From Pusillimonas sp. UBA6240 (GTDB taxonomy: Bacteria; Pseudomonadota; Gammaproteobacteria; Burkholderiales; Burkholderiaceae_B), in assembly GCA_002441445.1 (NCBI GenBank), contig DJWC01000114.1, positions 29,773 to 43,407 on the forward strand: a stretch of 13,635 nt of DNA, written 5' to 3'. This document shows positions 5,605 to 13,373 of the stretch, one piece after another (the first letter of the stretch is position 1; the number at the start of each line of letters is the position of its first letter). Under the pieces are notes generated by a model. The model saw only the letters and a program-made list of their open reading frames with translations. It was not told the origin of the DNA and ran no database searches. A program made the translations under genes and the position numbers.

Positions 5605-6594
5605 ATGATGGCTGAAAAAATCAGGATAGGCATCGTAGGGTATGGGAATCTGGGCCGGGGTGTGGAAGCCGCCATCGCGCAGAATACGGATATGGAGCTG
5701 GTAGGTGTGTTCACCCGGCGCGACCCGGCCGGTGTCTCTCCCATGAATGCCGCAACGCCGGTGCATGCCCTGGACGGCATCGCCCGCCACCAGGGCGAAA
5801 TCGATGTGCTCATACTGTGCGGCGGCTCCAAGAACGATTTGCCCGAACAGGGCCCCGCCCTTGCGGCCCTGTTCAACACCGTGGACAGCTACGACACGCA
5901 CGCCCGGATCCCCGACTACTTCGCCGCCGTCGACAAGGCGGCGGCGTCGGGCGGCAATATAGCCATCATTTCGGTTGGCTGGGACCCTGGCCTGTTTTCC
6001 TTGAACCGCCTGTTCGGCGAAGCCATTCTGCCCGATGGCGCGACCTACACCTTCTGGGGCAAGGGCTTGAGCCAGGGCCATTCCGATGCGGTGCGCCGGG
6101 TGCCGGGCGTCAAGGCGGCCGTGCAATATACGATACCCGCGCAACAGGCCATGGAGCGCGTCCGGCGGGGCGAGCAGCCCGCGCTGTCGACGCGCGAAAA
6201 ACATACACGCGAATGCTTCGTCGTGCTGCAAGAAGGCGCGGACGCCGCAACGGTGGAGCATGCCATCAAAAGCATGCCGGATTACTTTGCCGACTACGAC
6301 ACCGCCGTCCATTTCATTTCCGAAGAAACCCTGCAGCGCGACCACTACGCCATGCCGCATGGCGGCTTCGTCATACGCAGCGGCAAGACGGGGAAGGCCA
6401 GCAAGCAGGTCATGGAATATTCACTGAAGCTGGACAGCAATCCGGAATTCACCTCCAGCGTACTGGTGGCTTATGCACGCGCGGCATTCCGCCTGCGCGC
6501 ACAGGGGCAAGCGGGCGCCAGGACGGTGTTCGACATCGCTCCGGGGCTGCTGTCGTCCAAAGATCCGGCGCAATTGCGGCGCGAGCTGTTGTAG
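5605..6594 (+). CDS. ddh: meso-Diaminopimelate D-dehydrogenase
   Basis: This NADP-dependent enzyme interconverts L-tetrahydrodipicolinate, ammonia and meso-diaminopimelate, giving a one-step route to the cell-wall and lysine precursor. The protein has 329 residues (the Corynebacterium enzyme is about 320). Landmarks are the Rossmann dinucleotide site IGIVGYGNLGRGVE (8-21), TVDSYDTH (92-99), VGWDPGLFSLNR (124-135), TFWGKGLSQGHSDAVRR (149-165), and MPHGG (250-254) ahead of the LKLDSNPEFTSS stretch (275-285). All closely match Ddh as I remember it. The frame could start further left (5521), but the adjacent ATGs at 5605 and 5608 follow AAAGG (5595-5599) and match the family's N-terminus; 5608 has the better spacing. 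It appears to be transcribed alone. No other dap gene is in the window. The stop is TAG at 6592-6594. Confidence 0.95.
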   Translation: MMAEKIRIGIVGYGNLGRGVEAAIAQNTDMELVGVFTRRDPAGVSPMNAATPVHALDGIARHQGEIDVLILCGGSKNDLPEQGPALAALFNTVDSYDTHARIPDYFAAVDKAAASGGNIAIISVGWDPGLFSLNRLFGEAILPDGATYTFWGKGLSQGHSDAVRRVPGVKAAVQYTIPAQQAMERVRRGEQPALSTREKHTRECFVVLQEGADAATVEHAIKSMPDYFADYDTAVHFISEETLQRDHYAMPHGGFVIRSGKTGKASKQVMEYSLKLDSNPEFTSSVLVAYARAAFRLRAQGQAGARTVFDIAPGLLSSKDPAQLRRELL

Positions 6595-6595
6595 C

Positions 6596-6676
6596 CGGAT
6601 GACGCCCGGGCGGCGTCCGGGCAAAGCATTTCGTTGCTTTTGGTAGAGATGGGTTGCAGGCCCCCGTTGGGGCTGC
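6596..6676 (+). terminator. Cluster of three hairpins after ddh, possible weak terminator
   Basis: The 141-base spacer between ddh and the AsmA gene holds three potential hairpins. GACGCC (6601-6606) pairs with GGCGTC (6612-6617), extended by flanking CCGG/CCGG. AAAGCA (6623-6628) pairs with TGCTTT (6635-6640) and ends in four T. GCAG(g)CCCC (6656-6664) pairs with GGGGCTGC (6669-6676). Only the second has a T-run, and it is short. A TACAAT at 6680-6685 just after the last hairpin may be the -10 of the next gene, without a good -35. Confidence 0.35.
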
Positions 6677-6735
6677 ATCTACAATGACTATACCTTGCCG
6701 TCTCGTATCAATCCGCAAACTCCGGAGAAGCAACG

Positions 6736-8892
6736 ATGCCGCGTTCCGTCAAAGTCCTTTTATGGTCATGCCTGAGCCTGGTATCGGTGGTGGTGCTGGC
6801 CGTGGTGTTCGTGGCGGTGTTCGACTGGAACTATGCCAGGCCCTGGGTCAGCCGGCAGGCCAGCGAACTGGCGGGCAGGCCGGTCGCGATCAACGGCGAT
6901 CTGGACGTAGAATGGTCCCGGCACGGCGAACAGCCGGGCTGGGGCCGCTGGGTGCCCTGGCCCCAGGTGACGGCCCGTGACATTGTCGTGGGCAGCCCCT
7001 GGGAAGGGGACGACAAGGAGATGGCCAAGGTATCCCGCCTGTCCGTGGTGCTCAATCCCTTGCCCTTGTTGAACCATACGGTAGAGCTGAACAGCCTGGA
7101 CATCGAAGAAGCCGACGTGTTGCTGGAGCGCAGGGACGACGGCCAGGCCAACTGGACTCTGGCCAAAAAGGAACAGGACAGCGAGCCGTCGAAGTGGCGC
7201 TTCGACCTGCAGAAGATTTCATTGAAGCGCGTGAGGGCGCAGGCCATCGACGCGGCCAGCAAGCTGGACGTCAAGGCAGAGCTGGATACCCTGCAGGATG
7301 GCGGCTCCCAAGGCTACGGCCTGGGCTGGAAAGCCAGCGGCACTTATAACGACGCGGAAATCGGCGGCGAAGGGAAGACCGGCGGCATATTGTCGCTGCG
7401 CCAGGGCAGCGATCCCTTCCCGCTGAGCGGCAAGGTCAACATCGGCGGTACCACGATAGAACTGGAGGGCTCCGTCACCCGGCCCCAGAATCTGGCGTCG
7501 CTGGATGTGCGCCTGAAGCTGGCCGGCCCCACGATGTCGGACCTGCTTCCCTTGATAGGCGTGGCGTTGCCGCATACCCCGCCCTACAGCACCGAAGGCA
7601 GGCTGGTCGCCATGCTGGAAGGCGATGACGACCGCTGGCGCTATGAGGACTTCAAAGGCAAGATGGGCGAAAGCGACCTGGAAGGCACCCTGATTTATCA
7701 AGTGCGCGAGCCGCGGTCCCTGCTCACCGGCGAGGTCGAATCCAAGCTGCTGCGCTTCCAGGATCTGGGCCCGCTGGTCGGCGCTGATACCAGCGATGTC
7801 AAATCGGACGATTCAAAAAAGCAGAAGCGGCAGCAGCCCGCGGACAAGGCGCTGCCGGTGGCATCCATCAATACCGACGCGTGGGGCGTGATGGACGCGG
7901 ATGTCAAATTCCATGGGCGCAAGATCCTGCGCGACAAGGATTTGCCTTTGGACAATATAGAAGCGCATGTAAAGCTGGAAGACAAGGTGCTGAGCCTGGC
8001 GCCTTTGAATTTCGGGGTGGCCGGCGGCACGCTCGGCAATACCATCAAGCTGGATGGCAAATCGGAAAAGATCAAGGCCGAGCTCAAGACCGAAGCCCGT
8101 CATCTGAAGTTGAAAAGGCTGTTCCCCGGGGCTGAGTCGATGAACGCCAGCTTCGGCGAACTGCACGGCGATGCGGAACTGTCCGCCACCGGCAGCTCGA
8201 TCGCCGAGCTGCTGGGCCATTCCAACGGCGAGCTCAAGGCTCTGGTCAGCCGCGGCACCATCAGCCATTTTCTGCTGGAAGCCGCCGGCCTGAACGTGGC
8301 CAACATGATCATCGTGAAGCTGTTCGGTGATGAGCAGATCGTGCTCGATTGCCTGGCGAGCGATTTCAGCGTCAAGAACGGGGTCATGGACGCGCGCGCC
8401 TTCCGGCTTGAAACAGACGATGTGGTGGTGGACATCACCGGCCAGATCAATCTGGCCACCGAGCAGCTCGACCTGGATATACGGCCGGCGAACAAGACGG
8501 TGCGCATATTCACCTTGCGCTCGCCTTTGTATGCCAAGGGCACGTTCAAGAATCCGGATGTCGGCGTGCAGACCGGCCCGCTATTGGCCCGCGCCGGCGC
8601 CGCCGTGGCGCTGGGGGTGCTGGCGACGCCGTTTGCAGCCTTGCTGCCCTTGTTGAACGTGGGCACCGACGATGCCGGCGGCTGCGGATCATTGCTGGCG
8701 CAGGCCAAGAAAGACCCCAAGGCGCCGCCCCCCGGCGAGACGGCCGCGCAGAAGAACGGCGCAACCGCCGCCGATGCGAAGCAAAATGGCAAGAGCGAAA
8801 ACGGCAAGGCGCAAAACGGCAAGGCGCAGAGCGGGCGGAGCGAAGATCAATCCAAACGCGAAAACTGGCCTTCCAACCAGCCCAGCCCTTGA
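6736..8892 (+). CDS. AsmA family protein (inner-membrane anchored, periplasmic)
   Basis: This is a 718-residue protein of the AsmA group, bridge-like lipid-transfer/outer-membrane-biogenesis proteins anchored in the inner membrane. One N-terminal membrane helix (about 7-29, VLLWSC then VVVLAVVFVAVF) is followed by the typical WNYARPWVSRQASELAGRPV opening, which fits the AsmA N-terminal domain. The C-terminal AsmA-like domain (about 480-640) includes LKALVSRGTISHFLLEAAGL, the FRLETDDVVVDITGQINL stretch, and the LRSPLYAKGTFKNPDVGVQ ending. A small hydrophobic Ala/Leu segment (about 615-640) and a hydrophilic tail of about 70 residues follow. That tail carries tandem NGK repeats, possibly a low-complexity linker. 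The start has GGAG at 6724-6727, 8 bases upstream. It stands alone, convergent with the mgtC-like gene. The specific paralogue (AsmA, TamB-like, YhjG-like) is not decided. Confidence 0.9.
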   Translation: MPRSVKVLLWSCLSLVSVVVLAVVFVAVFDWNYARPWVSRQASELAGRPVAINGDLDVEWSRHGEQPGWGRWVPWPQVTARDIVVGSPWEGDDKEMAKVSRLSVVLNPLPLLNHTVELNSLDIEEADVLLERRDDGQANWTLAKKEQDSEPSKWRFDLQKISLKRVRAQAIDAASKLDVKAELDTLQDGGSQGYGLGWKASGTYNDAEIGGEGKTGGILSLRQGSDPFPLSGKVNIGGTTIELEGSVTRPQNLASLDVRLKLAGPTMSDLLPLIGVALPHTPPYSTEGRLVAMLEGDDDRWRYEDFKGKMGESDLEGTLIYQVREPRSLLTGEVESKLLRFQDLGPLVGADTSDVKSDDSKKQKRQQPADKALPVASINTDAWGVMDADVKFHGRKILRDKDLPLDNIEAHVKLEDKVLSLAPLNFGVAGGTLGNTIKLDGKSEKIKAELKTEARHLKLKRLFPGAESMNASFGELHGDAELSATGSSIAELLGHSNGELKALVSRGTISHFLLEAAGLNVANMIIVKLFGDEQIVLDCLASDFSVKNGVMDARAFRLETDDVVVDITGQINLATEQLDLDIRPANKTVRIFTLRSPLYAKGTFKNPDVGVQTGPLLARAGAAVALGVLATPFAALLPLLNVGTDDAGGCGSLLAQAKKDPKAPPPGETAAQKNGATAADAKQNGKSENGKAQNGKAQSGRSEDQSKRENWPSNQPSP
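8783..8827 (+). repeat. Three tandem 15-base units in the AsmA tail
   Basis: Unit 1 (8783-8797) is AAAATGGCAAGAGCG. Units 2 (8798-8812) and 3 (8813-8827) are identical AAAACGGCAAGGCGC. They encode a pentapeptide repeat around Asn-Gly-Lys. A degenerate fourth unit (8828-8842) follows. The frame is kept, so copy number can vary without breaking the gene. Confidence 0.85.
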
Positions 8893-8927
8893 GCAATCCG
8901 AGGCCGGGCCCCGAATGGATCTGGCGC

Positions 8928-9473
8928 TTATTCCTTGGTCTGGCTGGTTTCCCGGCGATCCGGGCTTTCGGGCAGCCCAAGCCTGCGTGGCGGCGGATCG
9001 ATATGCTTTTCCAGGCGTTTCACCACGGCCAGGATGAACAAGGCCGCCAGCGTGCTGACGATGGCCGTGGCTTCCCTGCCCATGCCGGCGGCAATGCCGA
9101 TGCCGGCCGCCACCCAAACGCTGGCGGCGGTGGTCAGCCCCTTCACTTCTTCGTGGCCGCTGAGCTTGATGATGGCGCCCGCGCCCAGGAAGCCTATGCC
9201 GGCGACGATGCCTTGCAGCACCCGGCTGACGTCCGCTTCCGGCATCCCGCTTTGCAGAGGCACCAGCACGAATATCGCGGCGCCCAGCGATACCAGCATG
9301 TGGGTGCGCAGGCCGGCCGCCTTGCCTTGGGTTTCCCGTTCGTAGCCTATGGCCGCGCCCAGCAGTATGGCCATCAGTAGCCGCAGCACGATGCGCGTGG
9401 CTTCGGCGGCATCCGCGATGTCGGAGAACTCCTCCACGATGGCGAGCCATATACTGGCAAGGGTTTCGGTCAT
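8928..9473 (-). CDS. MgtC/SapB family membrane protein
   Basis: This is a 181-residue inner-membrane protein of the MgtC/SapB family. Members are linked to magnesium limitation, acid stress and survival in hosts, mostly by acting on other membrane complexes. The family's N-terminal domain is clear: LRLLMAILLGAAIGYERE (30-47), KAAGLRTHMLVSLGAAIFVL (51-70), QGIVAGIGFLGAGAIIK (87-103) and VKGLTTAASVWVAAGIGIAA (110-129), then a last helix to about 152. About four to five membrane helices are visible. The C-terminal regulatory domain of full-length Salmonella MgtC is missing; only a short charged, Pro-rich tail follows. ATG at 9471-9473 is chosen for the family start; GGGAG lies about 9 bases upstream. 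A longer frame to 9797 would cross the divergent small gene. It diverges from that gene with 70 bases between. Confidence 0.9.
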   Translation of the reverse strand: MTETLASIWLAIVEEFSDIADAAEATRIVLRLLMAILLGAAIGYERETQGKAAGLRTHMLVSLGAAIFVLVPLQSGMPEADVSRVLQGIVAGIGFLGAGAIIKLSGHEEVKGLTTAASVWVAAGIGIAAGMGREATAIVSTLAALFILAVVKRLEKHIDPPPRRLGLPESPDRRETSQTKE

Positions 9474-9543
9474 GTTGGCGGGCTCCCGTAAGCAGAGGTT
9501 AGAATAGCAGGCCCTGCAAATAAACATCAAATGGTTTGAACCA

Positions 9544-9732
9544 ATGAGACTGCTCATCGCGTTATTGCTGCCCTGGCTGACTTTTTTCACGATCGGCCGC
9601 CCATTTGCGGGTATTTTCTGCCTCGTGCTGCAGCTCACCCTGATAGGCTGGCTGCCCGCCGCCATCTGGGCCGTGTATGCGCTCGGCCAATACAAGACCG
9701 ACAAGAAGATCGAAAAGGCTTTACAGCGTTGA
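9544..9732 (+). CDS. Pmp3/YqaE family small membrane protein (UPF0057)
   Basis: This 62-residue proteolipid has two hydrophobic helices (about 2-18 and 21-46). It shows the family pattern: PWLTFFTIGRPFAGI, then a CLVLQLTLIGWLPAAIWAVY block, then a charged Tyr-Lys-rich tail (QYKTDKKIEKALQR). Family members (yeast Pmp3, E. coli YqaE) respond to salt and membrane stress; the biochemical role is unclear. No strong SD precedes ATG 9544. A TAGAAT at 9500-9505 could be the -10. The ABC importer ATPase begins only 30 bases after its stop on the same strand, so co-transcription is possible though functionally unobvious. Confidence 0.88.
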   Translation: MRLLIALLLPWLTFFTIGRPFAGIFCLVLQLTLIGWLPAAIWAVYALGQYKTDKKIEKALQR

Positions 9733-9762
9733 TGTGCGCCGCAGGCAGCAAGCCGCAAGACC

Positions 9763-11298
9763 ATGAGCACACGCCTCGTCCTCAAGGGCATCACCAAGCG
9801 CTATCCGGCGATAGTCGCCAATGACGGCATAGACCTGACCGTGCTGCCCGGCCAGATACACGCCGTGCTGGGCGAGAACGGCGCCGGCAAGTCCACCCTC
9901 ATGAAAATCATCTACGGGGTGGTCAAGCCGGATGCGGGCGCGCTGTACTGGAACGGTGAGGAAACCCCAATCGCCAATCCCGCCGCCGCCCGGCGCTTGG
10001 GCATAGGCATGGTGTTCCAGCACTTCTCGCTGTTCGACACCCTGACAGTGGCGGAAAATATCGCGTTAGGCCTGCCCGCGGGCATCCGCATGGCCGAGCT
10101 GGAGCAGCGCATAGCCGCCACTGCGCGCGAATACGGCCTGGATCTGGAAGCCAGGCGGCATGTGCACACCTTGTCGGTGGGAGAGCGCCAAAGGGTCGAA
10201 ATCGTGCGCGCCCTGCTGGGCAAGCCGCAGCTGCTCATCCTGGACGAACCCACTTCGGTGCTGACCCCGCAGGCCGTTCTCGGCCTGTTCGACACCTTGC
10301 GCAAACTGGCGGCCGAAGGCTGCAGCATTCTGTATATCAGCCACAAGCTGGACGAGATCCGGGCCTTGTGCCATGCCTGCACGGTCTTGCGCGCGGGCCG
10401 CGTCGCCGGCGTGTGCGATCCGCGCGAGGAAACCGAGGCGTCGCTGTCGCGCATGATGATAGGCGCCGAGCCGCCCGCTGTGGAACATCGCCAGCCATCC
10501 GCGGGGCGGGTCATGCTGTCGGTGCGCGGTCTTTCCCTGCCGAAGGCGCATCCCTTCGCCACCGAGCTCGCGCGCATCGATTTCGACGTCCATGCCGGCG
10601 AAATCCTTGGCGTGGCGGGGGTGTCCGGCAATGGGCAGCAGGAACTGCTCGCGGCCCTGTCCGGCGAAGATATGCGGGCCGATCCGCAGGCGATTCATCT
10701 GGGCGGCGTGCCGGTGGGCCGGCGCTCCGCGGCTTGGCGCCGCGCGCGCGGCCTGGCTTTCGTTCCCGAAGAAAGGCTGGGCCGCGGGGCGGTGCCCGAG
10801 CTTTCACTGGCGCGCAATATCCTGCTGTCCCATCAAGGGTCGGGCACCATCCGGCGCGGGCTGGTAAGGCGCAGCGCCATCCACGTGCTGGCGGGCAACA
10901 TCATCCAGCGCTTCAGGGTCAAGGCGGCGGGGCCCAGGGCGGCCGCGGCCAGCCTGTCCGGCGGCAACCTGCAGAAGTTCATCATCGGCCGGGAAGTGGC
11001 GCGCAGGCCCAAGGTTCTGCTGGTGGCCCAGCCCACCTGGGGCGTGGATGTGGGCGCCGCCGCGCAGATACGCGCCGAACTGCTGACCCTGCGCGACGCG
11101 GGCTGCGCCGTGCTGGTCATTTCCGAAGAGCTGGATGAACTCTTCGAGATCTCCGACCGCCTGGTGGTGCTGGCCCGCGGCCGCGTGTCGCCCGCCATCG
11201 AGACCTCGAGGGCGGATCTGGACCTGATAGGCCGATGGATGAGCGGGCTTTGGGACAGCCCCTCGGAGACGCGGCGGGCGGAGCAGACGCATGCTTAA
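9763..11298 (+). CDS. BMP-type (nucleoside/purine-like) ABC importer, double-domain ATPase
   Basis: This cytosolic ATPase has 511 residues and two nucleotide-binding domains, as in the RbsA/YufO/NupA class. Domain 1 is intact: Walker A GENGAGKST (37-45), Q-loop Gln86, signature LSVGERQ (137-143), Walker B LLILDEP (157-163), and His194. Domain 2 is degenerate in the way usual for this class: GVSGNGQQ in place of Walker A (286-293), signature LSGGNLQ (398-404), and VAQP in place of a DEP Walker B (421-424). Only the first site is likely to hydrolyse ATP. The ATG at 9763 follows a poor SD, but the N-terminus matches the family. It overlaps the first permease by 8 bases. Nucleoside or purine-like cargo is inferred from the family and the neighbouring BMP binding protein. 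Confidence 0.94.
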   Translation: MSTRLVLKGITKRYPAIVANDGIDLTVLPGQIHAVLGENGAGKSTLMKIIYGVVKPDAGALYWNGEETPIANPAAARRLGIGMVFQHFSLFDTLTVAENIALGLPAGIRMAELEQRIAATAREYGLDLEARRHVHTLSVGERQRVEIVRALLGKPQLLILDEPTSVLTPQAVLGLFDTLRKLAAEGCSILYISHKLDEIRALCHACTVLRAGRVAGVCDPREETEASLSRMMIGAEPPAVEHRQPSAGRVMLSVRGLSLPKAHPFATELARIDFDVHAGEILGVAGVSGNGQQELLAALSGEDMRADPQAIHLGGVPVGRRSAAWRRARGLAFVPEERLGRGAVPELSLARNILLSHQGSGTIRRGLVRRSAIHVLAGNIIQRFRVKAAGPRAAAASLSGGNLQKFIIGREVARRPKVLLVAQPTWGVDVGAAAQIRAELLTLRDAGCAVLVISEELDELFEISDRLVVLARGRVSPAIETSRADLDLIGRWMSGLWDSPSETRRAEQTHA

Positions 11299-12352
11299 AC
11301 TCGAACCGCGCCCGCAGCCGTCGGTCTGGATGGCCTGGCTGTCGCCCGTGCTGGCGGTATTGCTGACCATGGCCTGCGGCTTCGCCCTATTCATTGCCGT
11401 CGGCAAAGATCCTCTGGCCAGCCTGGCAGTCTTCTTCCTCGAGCCCATCAAGGATATGCGCGGCTGGTCCGAGCTCGGCGTCAAGATCGCGCCCCTGCTG
11501 CTCATATCCGTGGGGCTCGCCATTGCATTCAGGGCCAACGTCTTCAATATCGGCGCGGAAGGCCAGTTGGTGGTGGGCGCCATCGCCGCCGGCGCTTTCG
11601 TCCTGGCCTTCGATGAAAGCGCCGAAGGCGGGCCCTGGCTGATAGCGTTCGCCCTGGCCGCGGGCGTATGCGGCGGCATGTTGTGGGCCGCCATCGTGGC
11701 GTGGCTGCGCGATCGCTACAACGCCAACGAGATCCTGGTTTCGCTCATGCTGGTCTATGTGGCGCAGCTGCTGCTCAGCTACCTGGTCCATGGCGCATTG
11801 ATGGACCCGGACGGCTTCGGCTTCCCGCAATCGCGCCTGTTCGCCGACGGCTTGCTGCTGCCGGCGGTGCTGCCGGGCACGCGCCTGCATCTGGGCGCCG
11901 TGCTGGCGCTGCTGGCGGCGGTGGCGGGCTGGCTGTACCTGGCCCGCAGCTTCTCGGGTTTCAAGCTGCAGGTGGGCGGCATCGCGCCCTTGGCGGCCCG
12001 CTACGCCGGTTTTTCATCGCGCCGTTCCTTGTGGATAGCGATGCTGGTGTCGGGCGGCCTGGCGGGCCTGGCCGGCGCCTGCGAGGTCATGGGGCCCATA
12101 GGGCAGCTGACCCCTTCGATCTCGCCGGGCTATGGCTTCGCCGCCATTATCGTCGCCTTCGTCGGCCGCCTGCACCCGATAGGGGTGATTTTTTCCAGTT
12201 TCATCATGGCGCTGCTGTACATAGGCGGAGAGCTCTCGCAGAGCCGCCTGGGGATGCCCAGCGCCATTACCGGCATCTTCCAGGGCATTCTGCTGTTTTC
12301 ATTGCTGGCTTGCGACGTGCTGGTGAACAACCGGCTGCGCTGGAGAAAATAA
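11291..12352 (+). CDS. BMP-type ABC importer, first permease
   Basis: This is a 353-residue inner-membrane permease of the BPD_transp_2 group (NupB/YufP-like). A short cytoplasmic N-terminus is followed by a first helix (about 15-38) and then many hydrophobic segments. The conserved RANVFNIGAEGQL loop (81-93), typical of nucleoside-type permeases of this family, is present. The C-terminus carries GYGFAAIIVAFVGRLHPIGV. The start lies inside the ATPase gene (8-base overlap), and the stop TAA (12350-12352) shares its last A with the start of the second permease. Both overlaps indicate one transcript and coupled translation. It pairs with the second permease to form the channel. Confidence 0.94.
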   Translation: MLKLEPRPQPSVWMAWLSPVLAVLLTMACGFALFIAVGKDPLASLAVFFLEPIKDMRGWSELGVKIAPLLLISVGLAIAFRANVFNIGAEGQLVVGAIAAGAFVLAFDESAEGGPWLIAFALAAGVCGGMLWAAIVAWLRDRYNANEILVSLMLVYVAQLLLSYLVHGALMDPDGFGFPQSRLFADGLLLPAVLPGTRLHLGAVLALLAAVAGWLYLARSFSGFKLQVGGIAPLAARYAGFSSRRSLWIAMLVSGGLAGLAGACEVMGPIGQLTPSISPGYGFAAIIVAFVGRLHPIGVIFSSFIMALLYIGGELSQSRLGMPSAITGIFQGILLFSLLACDVLVNNRLRWRK

Positions 12353-13269
12353 TGGACGCCATCGCGCCTTTGCTCGCTTCCGCACTCAATGCGGGCACGC
12401 CCCTGATGCTGGCCGCGCTGGGCTTGCTGGTCAACGAAAAAGCCGGCGTCATCAACCTGGGCTCGGAAGGGATGATGCTGGTGGCGGCCGTAAGCGGATT
12501 CGCGGTCACGCTGCATACCGGCAGCTCGGTGCCGGGATTTCTGGCCGGAGCGGCGGCCGGCATGGCGATGGCCGCCTTTTTCGCCTGGCTGACGGTATGG
12601 CTGGGATCCAACCAGGTGGCCACAGGCCTGGCGCTATCCTTGTTCGGGGTGGGGGCGTCGGCCTACCTGGGCATCGCCTATGTGGGCGAAAGCCTGCAGG
12701 CGGGCCAATTCGGCATACCGCTGCTGGAAGACATCCCCTTCTTGGGAACGGCGCTATTCCGCCAGCATCCGATGGTGTATTTCTCGCTGCTGCTCTGCGG
12801 TGCGATCGCCTGGTTCTTGAGCCGCAGCCGCGCCGGCCTGATTCTGCGTGCGGTGGGCGAATCGCCCGCATCGGCGCACGCATTGGGCTATGACGTCCGG
12901 CGCATACGGCTGTACGCCCTATTGTTCGGCGGAGCATGCTGCGGCCTGGCGGGCGCTTTCATGTCGCTGGTCTATACCCCCATGTGGGTGGAAGGCATGG
13001 TCGCCGGCCGCGGCTGGATCGCCCTGGCGCTGACGACTTTCGCCACATGGCGCCCGGCGCGTGTGCTGATGGGCGCCTATTTGTTCGGCGGAATCACCAT
13101 ACTGACCTATCATATGCAGGCCATGGGCGTGCCCATCGCATCCCAGTTGCTGTCCATGGCGCCGTATCTGGCCACCATACTGGTGCTCGTACTGATTTCC
13201 CGCAACGCCGACTGGATAAGACTCAACATGCCCGGCTCGCTGGGCAGGAATTTCAACCCCAACGCCTGA
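12352..13269 (+). CDS. BMP-type ABC importer, second permease
   Basis: This 305-residue BPD_transp_2 permease (NupC/YufQ-like) is the partner of the first. The conserved loop is AGVINLGSEGMML (31-43), the paralogue of FNIGAEGQL. A second typical stretch, LILRAVGESPASAHALGYDV (163-182), precedes a further set of membrane helices. The start is the ATG in TAATG (12352-12354). A frame open from 11668 only reflects high G+C and would cover the whole first permease in another frame. About eight hydrophobic segments are visible. The C-terminus is hydrophilic (LGRNFNPNA), and the stop is TGA at 13267-13269. A 104-base gap separates it from the binding-protein gene. Confidence 0.94.
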   Translation: MDAIAPLLASALNAGTPLMLAALGLLVNEKAGVINLGSEGMMLVAAVSGFAVTLHTGSSVPGFLAGAAAGMAMAAFFAWLTVWLGSNQVATGLALSLFGVGASAYLGIAYVGESLQAGQFGIPLLEDIPFLGTALFRQHPMVYFSLLLCGAIAWFLSRSRAGLILRAVGESPASAHALGYDVRRIRLYALLFGGACCGLAGAFMSLVYTPMWVEGMVAGRGWIALALTTFATWRPARVLMGAYLFGGITILTYHMQAMGVPIASQLLSMAPYLATILVLVLISRNADWIRLNMPGSLGRNFNPNA

Positions 13270-13373
13270 TCCTGATCCCGAAGCGCGCGGGCGCACTTGG
13301 TAAATATCTGCACCCAATAACATCCGCACGCAAATAGCGTGTACACCCGTCATCTTTCTTTTCGAGGATAAGC
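13270..13373 (+). promoter_or_regulatory. Spacer with small palindromes before the binding-protein gene
   Basis: This 104-base gap is the only sizeable one inside the importer operon. It contains CACGC-AAATA-GCGTG (13327-13331, 13337-13341) and the perfect palindrome GTGTACAC (13339-13346). GAGGA at 13364-13368 lies 5 bases before the ATG of the next gene. A separate promoter or a processing/stabilising structure for higher binding-protein output would be usual in such operons. No clear -35/-10 pair was found. Confidence 0.3.

Noticed and set aside
5242..6360. A 372-codon minus-strand frame across the lysR end and ddh
   Set aside because: It is antisense to two well-supported genes, has no recognisable domain and no start signal.
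9474..9797. N-terminal extension of the MgtC-like protein
   Set aside because: It crosses the divergent Pmp3-like gene. The family start at 9471-9473 has an SD-like GGGAG.
10804..11694. A 296-codon minus-strand frame opposite the ATPase and first permease
   Set aside because: It is a shadow of high-G+C coding DNA, with low-complexity composition and no family features.
11668..13269. A 533-codon open frame covering most of the first permease and all of the second
   Set aside because: Only the part from 12352 matches a permease. The upstream part is Arg/Gly-rich out-of-frame reading of the first permease in high-G+C DNA, and the TAATG junction gives a proper start.
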